DNA of 64,000 nucleotides from Asanoa sp. WMMD1127 (GCF_029626225.1 NZ_JARUBP010000001.1:3224001-3288000), one strand, 5' to 3'; shown: positions 17,086 through 26,358, counted from the first letter of the stretch. Notes: generated by a model from the letters alone, not told the origin. Translations and numbers: made by a program.

Positions 17086-18597
17086 ATGCCGATGGTCACT
17101 GCTCGCCGGCTCTTCGCCGGGCTCGCGGTCGCCGGCGCGTTCGTGGCCGCGACCGCGCCGGCCGCTCATGCCGCGCCCAACCTTCGCGTCGAGGCGATGG
17201 GGACCCTCGTGGCCCCGGACAGCTCGTCCCCCGCCTACATGTTCGTCGGCAGCGACGAGGGGCTGACCGGCACGGTGACCGTCACGGTCGACTCGTCCGC
17301 GCTCGACGGCGCCTATGTCTCGGTCGAGAACTCGGGCTGGCGGTGCGACACCACCACCGGCGCGCTGATCCACTGCGAGCTGCCGGCCGGCGAGGACAGC
17401 TACGGCGAGATCCTCGACTATCAGGTCCACGGCAAGGGCGACGCCAAGCCCGGCGACGAAGGCAGCATCACCTTCACCGTCGAGGCCGGGGGCGCCAAGG
17501 CGTTCGGGAAGACGGTCGTCACCGTCGCCGAGCCCAGCGACCTCGCCGTGGCCGAGACCGTGACCGTGCCGGGCCTGCCGGGCGGTGTCGCGCACGCCAA
17601 CCAGCCGCTCGCCAACATCGGGCAGTCCACGGTGGAGGGCACCGTCCTGCTGCTGCAGCCCGAGTACCGCACGCTGTACGACGGCAACTTCGAGAACTGC
17701 ACGAGCTACGCGGAGTACTTCGCCGTCTGCACGTTCGACGAGCCGCTCGCGCCGGGCACCAACTACCGGCTCTCCGAGGACCTGCCGTTCCGCGTCGACA
17801 AGGCGGCCCGCACGGGGGCGGTGTTCCACTCCTTCGCCGTGTGGCTGACCGAGGCCGAGTGGGCCCTCATCGAGGACGCCTGGATCACCGACGACGTCGA
17901 CCCCAAGCCGGGCACCGGCGACCCGCTGCGGCTGGAGAAGGTGGCCAACAGCCAGCGCGTCCCGCAGGTCGACGTCGACGGCTACAACAACTTCTCGTCC
18001 ATCGACATCAAGGTCGGCGGCGACAACCGGGCCGACCTGGCCGCGGTCGGCGCCACCGCCGCCGGTGCGGCCGGCGCGACCGTCGCCGTGCAGCCCTCGG
18101 TCAAGAACCTCGGCCCGGCCGCGCTCGAGCTGCTCGCCAACGAGCACATCGACCCGGTCATCCGGATCACGATCCCCGAGGGTACGACCGCGGTGGAGGC
18201 CTCCGGCGACTGCGCACCGTACGGCGCGGGCGACGAGTGGCTCGACTGGGAGAAGCTCGGCACTCCGGGCGCCAAGGAGTACGGCTGCCTGGCGTACGAG
18301 CTGAACCCGGGCGACACCTGGCAGTACTTCTTCACTCTCAAGATCGACAAGGTGGTCCCCGACGCGACTGGCGCCATCACCGTCAAGGTCGACGGCGACC
18401 CGAACGCCGCCAACGACACCGCCGCGATCGTCGTCAACGGCACCGACGCCGGCGGCGGCACCGGCGGCGGCGACGGTGGCCTGCCGGTCACCGGCCCGCA
18501 GGCCACGCTGATCGCCAGCCTGGGCGCCCTGCTGGTCGGTGGGGGCGTCGCCGGCTTCGTGCTGTTCCGGCGCCGCCGGATGCGCTTCATCGCCTGA
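17086..18597 (+). CDS. LPXTG-anchored secreted surface protein
   Basis: Exported protein of 503 residues. A signal peptide at the N terminus (RRLFAGLAVAGAFVAATAPAA, cleavage near AHAA) is followed by several CARDB/DUF11-like beta domains (GLTGTVTVTVDSS; VTVPGLPGG; SVKNLGPAALELL; ITVKVDGDPNAANDTA). The C terminus is a full sorting signal: a Gly-rich linker, LPVTG at about 475, a hydrophobic helix, then RRRRMRF. A sortase, not in the window, should attach it to the cell wall. ATG 17086 follows AAGGATCACC. Ligand or role unknown. A strong hairpin terminator follows. Confidence 0.88.
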   Translation: MPMVTARRLFAGLAVAGAFVAATAPAAHAAPNLRVEAMGTLVAPDSSSPAYMFVGSDEGLTGTVTVTVDSSALDGAYVSVENSGWRCDTTTGALIHCELPAGEDSYGEILDYQVHGKGDAKPGDEGSITFTVEAGGAKAFGKTVVTVAEPSDLAVAETVTVPGLPGGVAHANQPLANIGQSTVEGTVLLLQPEYRTLYDGNFENCTSYAEYFAVCTFDEPLAPGTNYRLSEDLPFRVDKAARTGAVFHSFAVWLTEAEWALIEDAWITDDVDPKPGTGDPLRLEKVANSQRVPQVDVDGYNNFSSIDIKVGGDNRADLAAVGATAAGAAGATVAVQPSVKNLGPAALELLANEHIDPVIRITIPEGTTAVEASGDCAPYGAGDEWLDWEKLGTPGAKEYGCLAYELNPGDTWQYFFTLKIDKVVPDATGAITVKVDGDPNAANDTAAIVVNGTDAGGGTGGGDGGLPVTGPQATLIASLGALLVGGGVAGFVLFRRRRMRFIA

Positions 18598-18609
18598 CCG
18601 TTGCGCGAA

Positions 18610-18644
18610 ACGACGGAGCCCGCCGAGCCGGCGGGCTCCGTCGT
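18610..18644 (+). terminator. Strong hairpin terminator
   Basis: Perfect inverted repeat: GACGGAGCCCGCCG, a 3-base loop, then the exact complement, with two more pairs outside (16 base pairs in all). It begins 12 bases after the LPVTG gene stop codon. No T tract. Confidence 0.75.
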
Positions 18645-18702
18645 CGCAACGGCGCGCCCTCGACCGGCTGGCGCTGTGTCGCTGCGGTGGCAAGCTGGAC
18701 CC

Positions 18703-19164
18703 ATGGAGTCGGTTTGGGACTACCCGCGTCCGCCCCGCTTGGAACGCACCGCGTCCCGGGTGACGGTCATGCACGCGGGGCTGACGATCGCTGACACCGA
18801 CCGCTGTTGGCGCGTTCTCGAGACCTCACACCCGCCGGTCTACTACGTGCCCCGCGACGCCATCGCCGCTGGCGTGCTCGAACCCGGTCCGGGCCGGTCC
18901 TTCTGCGAGTTCAAGGGCGAAGCCAGTTACTGGGACGTCGTCGTGGGGGAGACCCGCGTGCGGCAGGCGGGCTGGTCCTACGAGCACCCCTCGCCCGGGT
19001 ACGCGGAGATCGCCGGAGCGGTCGCTTTCTATCCAGGCCGGGTCGACGAGTGCCGGGTGGCCGGCGAACTGGTCCGGCCGCAGGAGGGTGACTTCTACGG
19101 CGGCTGGATCACCCCGGACATCACCGGCCCGTTCAAGGGCGGCCCCGGCACCACGGGCTGGTGA
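18703..19164 (+). CDS. DUF427 domain protein
   Basis: Cytosolic protein of 153 residues formed by one DUF427 domain: the core VYYVPRDAIAAGVLEP, FCEFKGEASYWDV, AGWSYEHPSP and GAVAFYPGRVDECRV segments match the family well. DUF427 proteins are small beta-barrel folds, widespread in actinobacteria, with no proven biochemical role. The ATG at 18703 gives the usual family length; a TTG further upstream in frame would run through the terminator hairpin and is rejected. Confidence 0.85.
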   Translation: MESVWDYPRPPRLERTASRVTVMHAGLTIADTDRCWRVLETSHPPVYYVPRDAIAAGVLEPGPGRSFCEFKGEASYWDVVVGETRVRQAGWSYEHPSPGYAEIAGAVAFYPGRVDECRVAGELVRPQEGDFYGGWITPDITGPFKGGPGTTGW

Positions 19165-19192
19165 TATCTCGAGGCGCGAGTGCGCCTCGCTG

Positions 19193-19405
19193 TCATCGCC
19201 AGTAGCGAAGCAAGTTCAGCGCCACGGTCACCACAGCGGTGACGCTCATCCCGACGGCGACGGCCCAGCCGATCCCGCGTCCCAGGTCGTCGATGACGAA
19301 GCCCAGGACGAGGCCGGCGGCGAGACTGACCAGTAGGCCGATGCCGAGCGCGGCCAGCGTCAGCCGGGCGATGTTCGCGGTGGTCCTCTTGGCGTCGTCG
19401 GTCAC
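19193..19405 (-). CDS. Small two-helix membrane protein
   Basis: Seventy-residue protein with two hydrophobic segments (TLAALGIGLLVSLAAGLVLG and IGWAVAVGMSVTAVVTVAL) joined by a short DDLGRG loop, ending LLRYWR. The start GTG 19405 (VTDDAKRT) avoids overlap with the upstream deacetylase; the frame is open to 19465. No family recognised. Confidence 0.55.
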   Translation of the reverse strand: MTDDAKRTTANIARLTLAALGIGLLVSLAAGLVLGFVIDDLGRGIGWAVAVGMSVTAVVTVALNLLRYWR

Positions 19406-19451
19406 GACCCAGGAATACCCCACGAGGGCCGGCTCGTAACGAACGATGCGA

Positions 19452-20153
19452 TCATCCCTCCACAAAGCACTCCTGCGCGTTGAGCGAGCAGTAGGCGTCG
19501 CCCAGCATCGTGATGGCGGAGGCGGTCTGGGTGTGCATGGCGGCCAGCGCCGCGATCTTCTGGTCCAGCGCGGGCCCGTCCAACATGAGGTGCAGAGCCA
19601 AATCCTCGACGGGTACGCCGGTCGGCCGCTCGTCGGACATGAAGACCTGCCAGTCCTCGTACGTCGGGCCCCACTCCTTGAGGTGCTCGCTTGACATGAC
19701 GGCGTGCAGGATCCGCCCCGGCCGGCCCGCGGCGGTCCAGGCGGCGCCGACCCAGCGCGAGACGGCCTGGTGGTCCGGGTGGAACGTCATGCCGTCCGGG
19801 CCGAACGTCAGGATCGTGTCGGGCCGGACGTCAGCCAGCAGCGCCGTCAGGGTCTCGACCGGCGCGGCCGGGTCGAGACCGGCCAGCTCACCATCCGGGT
19901 AGCCGAGCCAGTGATGCTCTCGTACGCCCAGCACCGCCATCGCGGCGGCGGCCTCCCAGCGCCGCACCTGACCGAGCCGCTCCGGCGGCCACCGCACGGG
20001 GTCATCCGTGCCCCGCTCGCCCGCGGTCGCGGAAACACACACCACGCGGCTGCCGGCGGCGACCGCGGCCGCCATCACACCCCCGGCGAGATAGCTCTCG
20101 TCGTCCGGATGCGCCCAGATCGACACGATCGTGCCCAGGTCGTCAACGTCCAT
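19452..20153 (-). CDS. PIG-L/LmbE-family deacetylase
   Basis: Zinc-dependent N-acetyl (or related) deacetylase of 233 residues. The metal-binding AHPDDE motif is at residues 14-19, and the second zinc His lies in MTFHPDHQAVSRW near 118. In actinomycetes this family includes MshB and Mca of mycothiol metabolism as well as sugar deacetylases in natural-product pathways; the sequence alone does not choose among them. It is followed by the small membrane protein gene on the same strand and is divergent from the AfsR-like regulator. Confidence 0.9.
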   Translation of the reverse strand: MDVDDLGTIVSIWAHPDDESYLAGGVMAAAVAAGSRVVCVSATAGERGTDDPVRWPPERLGQVRRWEAAAAMAVLGVREHHWLGYPDGELAGLDPAAPVETLTALLADVRPDTILTFGPDGMTFHPDHQAVSRWVGAAWTAAGRPGRILHAVMSSEHLKEWGPTYEDWQVFMSDERPTGVPVEDLALHLMLDGPALDQKIAALAAMHTQTASAITMLGDAYCSLNAQECFVEG

Positions 20154-20218
20154 GCGTACAGCTAAGCGCCACCCCCTTGCCCGGCGCTGTCACCTCGCGG
20201 TCCGTTCACAATGAACGA

Positions 20219-23038
20219 GTGACGGCGCGCCTGGAGATCAGCCTCCTCGGCCCGGTGACCCTTCGCCGCGACGGGGCCGAGGTGCCGCTGGCGAGCGTCC
20301 CGCAGCGGGTCGTGCTGGCCCGGCTCGCGCTGTCGGCCGGGCGGCTAGCGTCACCCGCCGCCCTGTTCGAGGCGTTGTGGCCCGACGAGCCGCCGCGGAA
20401 CGCGACCGGGAACCTGCACACGTACGTGTCGCGCCTGCGGCAGGTGCTGGGCTCTGACCGGATCGTGCGGGAGCCGGGCGGCTACCGGTTGGCCGGAGAC
20501 GTCTCGTTGGACATTGACCGGGTCTCAGAGCTGCTGGCTGCGGCCCGGCGGCCGGACGAGCCGGATCCGGCCGGGCGGCTCGGAGCGGCGCTCGCGCTGT
20601 GGCGGGGTGAGCCGCTCTCGGATCTGCCTGATCCGGCCGCGTTCGCGCCGGACCTGGCCCGGCTGGCGGCGTGGCGGCGCCAGCTGGAGTCGGAGTGGTT
20701 CACCGCCCGGCTGGCCGCTGGTGGTGCGGCCGAGGCGCTGCCGGACCTGGAGCGGGCGGCGGCGGCCGATCCGCTGCGCGAGGACGTCCAGGTGTTGTTG
20801 GCGACGGCGTTGTACCAGGTCGGGCGGGGGGCAGATGCGCTGTCCGCCGTTGCGGCCTACCGTCGCCGGCTGGCCGACGAGCACGGGCTGGACCCCGGGC
20901 CTTTGCTCAGCGAGTTGGCCGGCCGGTTGCTGCGGGAGGATCCGACGCTGCGCCCGCCGGCCTCCCGGCGTCGAACCTTCGCCCCGGGCGACCGGTTCGT
21001 GGGCCGGGGCGACGAGCTGGCCGCGACCGAAGCGGCGCTGGCTGCCCATCGGGCCGTGACGCTGGTCGGGCCGGGCGGGGTGGGCAAAACGCGGCTCAGC
21101 CTGGAGCTGGTCGACCGGCTCGGCGGGCCCGGCCCGGTCACGGTGGTCGAGCTGCACCAGGTGTCCCGGCCCGACGACGTCGCGGTTGCCGTGGCCACCG
21201 CTGTCGGGCTGCAGGGGTCGACCGGCGCTGTCCAGCGTCCGGTCGAGGCGGTGGCCGACCTCATCGGTTCCTCGCCGACCCTGCTGGTGCTGGACAACTG
21301 CGAGCATGTGCGACCGGCGGCCCGCGACGTCGCGGCCGAGCTGCTGGCCCGCTGTCCCGAGCTGCGGGTGCTGGCCACGTCGCGGCAGCGGCTGTCGTTG
21401 GCGGGGGAGAAGGTGCTCCGGCTCGGTCCGCTGCCTGGTGCGGACCAGGTGGAGCTGTTCTGTGACCGGGCGGCGTTGCTGCGGGACGACTTCGCGGCGA
21501 CGGCATCGGTGCGGGCGGTGGCGGCGCAGATCTGCGCCACGCTCGACGGCCTGCCGCTGGCGGTGGAGCTGGCGGCGAGCCGGGAGGCGGTGTTCGGCGT
21601 CACCCAGTTGCTGGAGCGGCTGACTTTGGGGCTGGAGGTGTTGGAGCCCGTCCGGGACGCCGATCGGGCCAGCGCCGTGACCGCGACGGTCGAATGGTCG
21701 TACCGGCTGCTCGATCCGGACGCCCAGTTGCTGTTCGACCGGCTGTCGGTGTGCCAGGGCTTACCGCTGGAGGCGGTCGGCTATTTCGCTTCCGGCCCGG
21801 CCGCGTTGGCCGAGCTGGTCGAGGCGTCCCTCGTGGTCCGCGACGGCGACCGCTACCGGCTCCTGGAGACGATGCGGCGGGTCGGCAACAGCCACCTCGA
21901 TGTGGGCGGCGTCCGGGCCGCGCAGGAGATGCGGGTGGCGTGGATGACCGCGTACGCCGATCGGTTCCATGCCCTGCAGCACTCACGCGCGCCGTCGGCG
22001 GCCGGGGTCCTTCAGGCTGAGCTCGTCAACTTGCGTGACGTTCTGGGTTGGACTGTCGACAGTGGATGCTGGGCGGCCGCGGGTCGGCTGGGTGCGACCG
22101 TGGCGTTCGGGTTGATCGACCATCCGGAGCTCGGGCTGATCGCGCAGCTGGCGCGGTTGGCGGGAGTGCCGGACGATGTCGAGCCGGCTGTCCGGGGTCG
22201 CTGTCTGCTGGCCGCGGGGGCGGCGTACTGGCTGCAGGGTGATGTTCGCACGGCCGAGCGAGTTCTTACCGAGGCGTTCGAGCTGGTGCCGGACGATGAC
22301 CCGCAGCGTTGGGTGGCCCGGTATTTCCTGGTCGTCACGCACATGTTCGCGGGCGCGCCGGACGCGGTGCACGCTGACGCTCGGGCGCTGGTCGCGGATC
22401 CGGCCACTCCGCGCGGTGCTGCTGCCGGGGCGCTGTGCTGTTCGGTGCTCACCCACATCTTCACCGGTCAGCTTTCCGCGGCGGAGTCGTTGTTGGCTTC
22501 GGAGGCCGATCTGGTCGGTCAGATCGAGGATCGGGACGGAATCGTGGCCTACACCCGGGGCGAGCTGGCGGCGGCGAGCGATCCCGCCCGCGCGTTGGCG
22601 GAGTTCACACGGTCTTACGAGCTGTCGGACGGTCAGGGGCACCGGTACATGCGGGAGGTCGCCCTGATCGGTCGGACCGCTGTGCTGATCCGGCTCGGGC
22701 GGAGTGCGGAGGCCGCGTCGAGCTGTCGTCGGTCGCTGTCGAGCCTGCGGTCCAGCGGGATGTGGCCGCAGTTGTGGACGATGTTGCGCTTGTCGGCGGA
22801 GTTGCTGGTGTCGTCGGGTTCGGCGGAGGTGGCGGCTGTGTTGTTGGCGGCGGGGGAGCGGGATCCGTTGGCGCCGGCTGTCCATCCGCCCGAGCAGCGG
22901 CGGCACGACGAGCTGTGGTCGGTCATCGCGGCCGGGCTCGGCGTCGACGGGGTGGCGGCGGCCCGGGCGGCGGCGGCCCGCATCGACCGGCCGGGAGCGG
23001 TTGACCAGGCGATCAAGGCGCTGGCAAGCGTGGAGTGA
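20219..23038 (+). CDS. AfsR/SARP-type regulator with BTAD and NB-ARC ATPase domains
   Basis: Large cytosolic regulator of 939 residues. An OmpR-type winged-helix domain (LEISLLGPVTLRRDGAEV, then LWPDEPPRNATGNLHTYVSRLR) covers about residues 1-95. A BTAD helical domain follows to about 245. An NB-ARC STAND ATPase has Walker A GPGGVGKTRLS near 283 and Walker B LLVLDNCEHV near 356. The C-terminal third is helical, TPR-like. Such proteins integrate a signal and activate secondary-metabolite or metabolic genes. GTG 20219 begins exactly at the DNA-binding domain. Targets are unknown; the next gene, a methyltransferase, begins 35 bases downstream and may be co-transcribed. Confidence 0.9.
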   Translation: MTARLEISLLGPVTLRRDGAEVPLASVPQRVVLARLALSAGRLASPAALFEALWPDEPPRNATGNLHTYVSRLRQVLGSDRIVREPGGYRLAGDVSLDIDRVSELLAAARRPDEPDPAGRLGAALALWRGEPLSDLPDPAAFAPDLARLAAWRRQLESEWFTARLAAGGAAEALPDLERAAAADPLREDVQVLLATALYQVGRGADALSAVAAYRRRLADEHGLDPGPLLSELAGRLLREDPTLRPPASRRRTFAPGDRFVGRGDELAATEAALAAHRAVTLVGPGGVGKTRLSLELVDRLGGPGPVTVVELHQVSRPDDVAVAVATAVGLQGSTGAVQRPVEAVADLIGSSPTLLVLDNCEHVRPAARDVAAELLARCPELRVLATSRQRLSLAGEKVLRLGPLPGADQVELFCDRAALLRDDFAATASVRAVAAQICATLDGLPLAVELAASREAVFGVTQLLERLTLGLEVLEPVRDADRASAVTATVEWSYRLLDPDAQLLFDRLSVCQGLPLEAVGYFASGPAALAELVEASLVVRDGDRYRLLETMRRVGNSHLDVGGVRAAQEMRVAWMTAYADRFHALQHSRAPSAAGVLQAELVNLRDVLGWTVDSGCWAAAGRLGATVAFGLIDHPELGLIAQLARLAGVPDDVEPAVRGRCLLAAGAAYWLQGDVRTAERVLTEAFELVPDDDPQRWVARYFLVVTHMFAGAPDAVHADARALVADPATPRGAAAGALCCSVLTHIFTGQLSAAESLLASEADLVGQIEDRDGIVAYTRGELAAASDPARALAEFTRSYELSDGQGHRYMREVALIGRTAVLIRLGRSAEAASSCRRSLSSLRSSGMWPQLWTMLRLSAELLVSSGSAEVAAVLLAAGERDPLAPAVHPPEQRRHDELWSVIAAGLGVDGVAAARAAAARIDRPGAVDQAIKALASVE

Positions 23039-23073
23039 GCCGCCAGCAAGGCCGGCCCGGCACCGTTGCGGTC

Positions 23074-24135
23074 ATGACTGACTCCCAGATCGCAGTTGAA
23101 GATTTCGTCGGCCGGGTGCTCACCGACTTCGCCGGCGCGACCACCACGGCCGCGACCGTGCTCGGCGACCGGGCGGGCCTCTACAAGGCCATGGCCGGCC
23201 TCGGCTGGACGACCGCCGACAAACTCGCGGCGACCACGGGCCTGAATCCGCGGCTCGTACGCGAATGGCTCGCCGTCCAGGTCGTCTCGGGCTACGTGAC
23301 CTACGACGCGGCGACCGGGGCGTACGAGCTGCCGGTGGAACACGCGATGGTGCTCGCGGTGGAGGACTCGCCCGCCTACATCATCGGCGCGGCCGACATC
23401 ATCGCGGGTGAGTTCGAGATGCTGTCCCGGCTGGAGGCCGCGCTGCGCTCGGACGGCGGCGTCGCCTACCGCGACTATCCGTCCACTGTGCACACAGGCA
23501 TCGAACGCTTCTTCCGGACGGCGTACGTGCATCAGCTCGCCCAGGTCTGGTTCCCGTCGGTGCCGGGCCTGGTCTCCCGCCTCGAGGCCGGCGCGCGGGT
23601 CGCGGACTTCGGCTGCGGCCATGGCGTGGCGACGCTGCTGATGGCGTCGCTGTGGCCGGCGTCGACGTTCGACGGCTTCGACAGCCACGAGGCGTCGGTG
23701 GTCACCGCTCGGGCGCGCGCCGTCGAGGCGGGCAGCCCGTCGAACGTGGCGTTCCACGTCGCCGCGGGCGACGCCGTGACTGACGGCCCGTACGACGTGG
23801 TGGTCTTCTTCGACGCCCTGCACGACATGGGCGACCCGCCGGCGGTCCTGCGCCGGGCCTACGACGTGCTGGCACCGGGCGGTGTGGTGGTCGCGGTCGA
23901 GCCGTGGTCGGTCGACAACCTCGCGGACGGCATCGGGAATCCGATCGTGCGCCTGAACTACGCGGCCTCGACGCTGCTCTGCACGCCGAACTCGCTGTCG
24001 CAGCCGGGCGCTTACGGCCTGGGCACGGCCGGCGGTCCCACCCACCGGGTCCAGCTGCTGGCCGACGCCGGCTTCCGCGACGCGGCCGTGGTGGCCGACA
24101 CGGGCCACAACCTCGTTGTCGCCGGGGTGCGGTAG
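23074..24135 (+). CDS. SAM-dependent methyltransferase with N-terminal winged helix
   Basis: Class I methyltransferase of 353 residues. The N-terminal domain is a winged helix that in O-methyltransferase-like proteins mediates dimer formation (LYKAMAGLGWTTADKLAATTG, LNPRLVREWLAVQVVSG). The Rossmann domain has motif I VADFGCGHGVATLL near 180, acidic loop FDGFDSHEAS, and VVVFFDALHDMGDPPAVLRRA near 245-265. This type (often annotated UbiE/small-molecule methyltransferase) acts on small metabolites; substrate unknown. ATG 23074 gives the full winged helix. A strong terminator follows. Confidence 0.88.
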   Translation: MTDSQIAVEDFVGRVLTDFAGATTTAATVLGDRAGLYKAMAGLGWTTADKLAATTGLNPRLVREWLAVQVVSGYVTYDAATGAYELPVEHAMVLAVEDSPAYIIGAADIIAGEFEMLSRLEAALRSDGGVAYRDYPSTVHTGIERFFRTAYVHQLAQVWFPSVPGLVSRLEAGARVADFGCGHGVATLLMASLWPASTFDGFDSHEASVVTARARAVEAGSPSNVAFHVAAGDAVTDGPYDVVVFFDALHDMGDPPAVLRRAYDVLAPGGVVVAVEPWSVDNLADGIGNPIVRLNYAASTLLCTPNSLSQPGAYGLGTAGGPTHRVQLLADAGFRDAAVVADTGHNLVVAGVR

Positions 24136-24140
24136 CTAAC

Positions 24141-24187
24141 GCGGTGCGGCCGCGGGCTGGGTTGCCTGCGGGCCGCACCGCATTTTC
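24141..24187 (+). terminator. Rho-independent terminator
   Basis: Stem GCGGTGCGGCC (24141-24151) pairs perfectly with GGCCGCACCGC (24171-24181), followed by ATTTTC. It starts six bases after the methyltransferase stop codon and may also stop transcripts of the convergent lipoprotein gene. Confidence 0.8.
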
Positions 24188-24199
24188 CTGAGGTCTGAG

Positions 24200-24973
24200 T
24201 CAGATCTGGTCGTAGAAGCTGGCCGGGGCGGGAACGATCTCGCCGGCTGCCGGGGCCGCCTCCGGCGTCACCTGACCGTAGTCGCTGTAGTTCAGCTCGA
24301 TCGGGTAGAGCCGACCCGCGCTGGGTGCGACGAGGTCGAGCACCAGCTTCGTCAAGCGGCCCTGGTCGTCCACGGTGGCGACGAACGGGACCCGGTGGAC
24401 CGAGTTCGCGATCGCGGCGAGCGTGTTCTCGTCGAGCGCCGGAACCCCCTGCGGCTTGGCCAGGTCGACCATCCCGGTCAGGTCGCCCCGGGTCTCCACC
24501 ACATCGGTCGCGGTGGCCAGAATCTCCGCGGCGCCGGGGGTGTCGGCGTCGCCGATGTACGCCAGCAGTTCGCTCTCGGCGGTCTTGGCCGGATCGAGCT
24601 TCAGCCACTTGCCGTCGCCCGCAACCGGCTTGTCGTCGACGACGATCCGGGCCAGCGTCGCGTCGGCGGCTTTCCGCAGCTGCGCGGAGACGTTCCCGTC
24701 GGGCCCCTTGTAGGCCAGGTCCAGGGTGCTGCCCTGGCTCGGCTTGTGCACGTAGCCGGTGCCCGTCACCAGGTCACTCTTGAACGTGAAGCGGTAATTC
24801 CCGGCCTCGATCTCGGTTGTCGACGCCTTGAGCCGCTGGGCGGGATCCGCCGGTGCGGTGGTGGTGGCGGCCGCGGTGGGCGCGCTGGCGGCGGTGTCGC
24901 CCGAGCTCTCGCCGCAGCCCGCCAGACCGAGCAGGAGGATGGCCGGAACGACCGCCAGTTTCGCCGTACGCAC
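24200..24973 (-). CDS. Lipoprotein, LppX/LprG-like
   Basis: Membrane-anchored exported protein of 257 residues. The lipobox LLGLAGC gives Cys near residue 22, followed by a Ser/Ala/Thr-rich linker and a folded domain with repeated strands (NYRFTFKSDLVTGTGYV, STLDLAYKGPDGNVSAQLRK, KWLKLDP, VPFVATVDDQGRLTKLVLDL). Layout resembles LppX/LprAFG-type lipid carriers of actinobacteria, but the match is by pattern only. GTG 24973 is chosen because GGAGGATCCCTC precedes it. Confidence 0.7.
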   Translation of the reverse strand: MRTAKLAVVPAILLLGLAGCGESSGDTAASAPTAAATTTAPADPAQRLKASTTEIEAGNYRFTFKSDLVTGTGYVHKPSQGSTLDLAYKGPDGNVSAQLRKAADATLARIVVDDKPVAGDGKWLKLDPAKTAESELLAYIGDADTPGAAEILATATDVVETRGDLTGMVDLAKPQGVPALDENTLAAIANSVHRVPFVATVDDQGRLTKLVLDLVAPSAGRLYPIELNYSDYGQVTPEAAPAAGEIVPAPASFYDQI

Positions 24974-25043
24974 GAGGGATCCTCCAAAGATCATGATCGA
25001 AGTCGCCGTAGCGTACCTGGATCATGGATTGTCGGGGATCCCG

Positions 25044-25805
25044 CTATGCGCTGCCGTCCGCAAGGCCTGGTGCGACGGTGCGGTCGGTGACCCACGCGGC
25101 CACCATGTCGCTGAACAGGTCGGGATGCTCGGCATTCCAGGCGTGATGGGCGTTCGGGGCGACGGCGACGGTTGCCCCCGCCGCCGCGAACGCGTTCAGG
25201 CCGCGCCGGATCAGGGCGGCGTCGTGGCTGGCCGCCACGGCGAGGACGCGCTCCAAGCGGGACGGCGCGCGAAACGGGACGATTTCGTCGTAGATCCGCC
25301 TGGTGGTCGCCGCGGACAGCACGCGCGCGTCGGCCGCCATGGCCGCACGCGCGTCCGACGGCATCCGCAGGGCGACGCCGTACGCCCGGCACAGGGTTGG
25401 TCGGCGCATGATGACCGCCCCGGCCCGGGTCGCCAGCCGGTAGCTCCAGGCCGGCGTCATCGGCGTGGCCGTCACCCCGCTGACGACGACGTTCCCGACG
25501 AGCTCGGGGTGGCGGGCGGTGAGCGTGAGTGCGACGTAGCCGCCGAGGGAGAGCCCGACGACGTGGGCCCGACCGCTTGGCGTGCCGGCGACAACGTCCG
25601 CGACCGCCGCGGCGGTGTCGCCGAACGACCGCCAGGGCACGCCGTGGCTCGCGCCGTTGCCGGGCAGGTCAACGGTGACGCAGAAGAAGCGGCCGGAGAG
25701 CTGCTCCACCTGTTGTGTCCACATCCAACTGCTCACACCGAGCCCGTGCAGGAACACGATGGCGGGGTCGCGTTTGTCGCCGGTCGCGTAGACGTGCAAC
25801 GACAT
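25044..25805 (-). CDS. Alpha/beta-fold hydrolase
   Basis: Hydrolase of 253 residues. The oxyanion-hole motif VFLHGLGVSSWMW is at residues 18-30, nucleophile elbow VVGLSLGGYVAL near 93, and a likely catalytic His in NAHHAWNAEH near 218-227. Substrate could be an ester, lactone or amide. Its ATG (25803-25805) is immediately after the stop codon of the HTH regulator at 25806, so the two form an operon under the palindromic operator that covers the regulator's start codon. Confidence 0.88.
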   Translation of the reverse strand: MSLHVYATGDKRDPAIVFLHGLGVSSWMWTQQVEQLSGRFFCVTVDLPGNGASHGVPWRSFGDTAAAVADVVAGTPSGRAHVVGLSLGGYVALTLTARHPELVGNVVVSGVTATPMTPAWSYRLATRAGAVIMRRPTLCRAYGVALRMPSDARAAMAADARVLSAATTRRIYDEIVPFRAPSRLERVLAVAASHDAALIRRGLNAFAAAGATVAVAPNAHHAWNAEHPDLFSDMVAAWVTDRTVAPGLADGSA

Positions 25806-26336
25806 CTAGCTCACCGCCGGGATGACGCAGGACGCCAGGTGGTATCGGCGGCGGTGCCGCGCCGGCGGGATCGCAAGCACCTCGGCGACCAGCGCGCCGA
25901 ACCGCTTCCCGAAGGCGTCCATCTCCTTGGTCGAAAGATTGACCACGGCGCGGTTGTACGAGAGCCCGTCGGCGCTGGGCACCGCCTTGCCGGAGTCGAC
26001 GTACGCCGCGAAGGAGTCGACCAGCGAGGCGGCGAAGACGGAGAACACCCGGCGGTGCTCGGCGGCTGACAGGGAGTCGACCTCTTCGGCGGGTATGCGG
26101 TCGGCGCCCTGTGCGACCCGGTAGATGCGCTCGCTCGGGCCACGGGCGGCGCGCTCACCCACCTGCTGGAGGACGCCGCCCTCCAGCAGCGCGGCGACGT
26201 GTCGGTAGAGCGTCGCCTGCGGGACGTCGGGCAACGCCTCGGCCAGCTCCCGAACCGTCCGCTGCCCACCGGTGAACTCGCTGACGATCCGCAGCCGTAC
26301 GGGATGGAGCAACGTCCGGGCGGTATTCTCATTCAT
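25806..26336 (-). CDS. ArsR/PadR-like winged-helix regulator, probably autoregulated
   Basis: DNA-binding protein of 176 residues. The N-terminal winged helix is plain: LHPVRLRIVSEFTGGQRTVRELAEALPDVPQATLYRHVAALLEGGVL, shown here in parts as HPVRLRIVSEF, TVRELAEAL and QATLYRHVAALLEGG. The C-terminal half is helical and would bind ligand or dimerise. The ATG sits inside a near-perfect 26-base palindrome and TATTCT lies only a few bases upstream, so the mRNA is probably leaderless and self-repressed. The hydrolase gene follows without a gap; it is likely the regulated function. Confidence 0.82.
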   Translation of the reverse strand: MNENTARTLLHPVRLRIVSEFTGGQRTVRELAEALPDVPQATLYRHVAALLEGGVLQQVGERAARGPSERIYRVAQGADRIPAEEVDSLSAAEHRRVFSVFAASLVDSFAAYVDSGKAVPSADGLSYNRAVVNLSTKEMDAFGKRFGALVAEVLAIPPARHRRRYHLASCVIPAVS

Positions 26337-26346
26337 GAGAATACCG
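26321..26346 (-). promoter_or_regulatory. Palindromic operator over the regulator's start codon
   Basis: CGGTATTCTCAT pairs perfectly with its mirror ATGAGAATACCG around a 2-base centre (26321-26346). The start codon (26334-26336) lies within it, and TATTCT on the minus strand can serve as -10 box. Binding of the encoded regulator here would block initiation. Confidence 0.75.
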
Positions 26347-26358
26347 TAGTAGCTCAGC

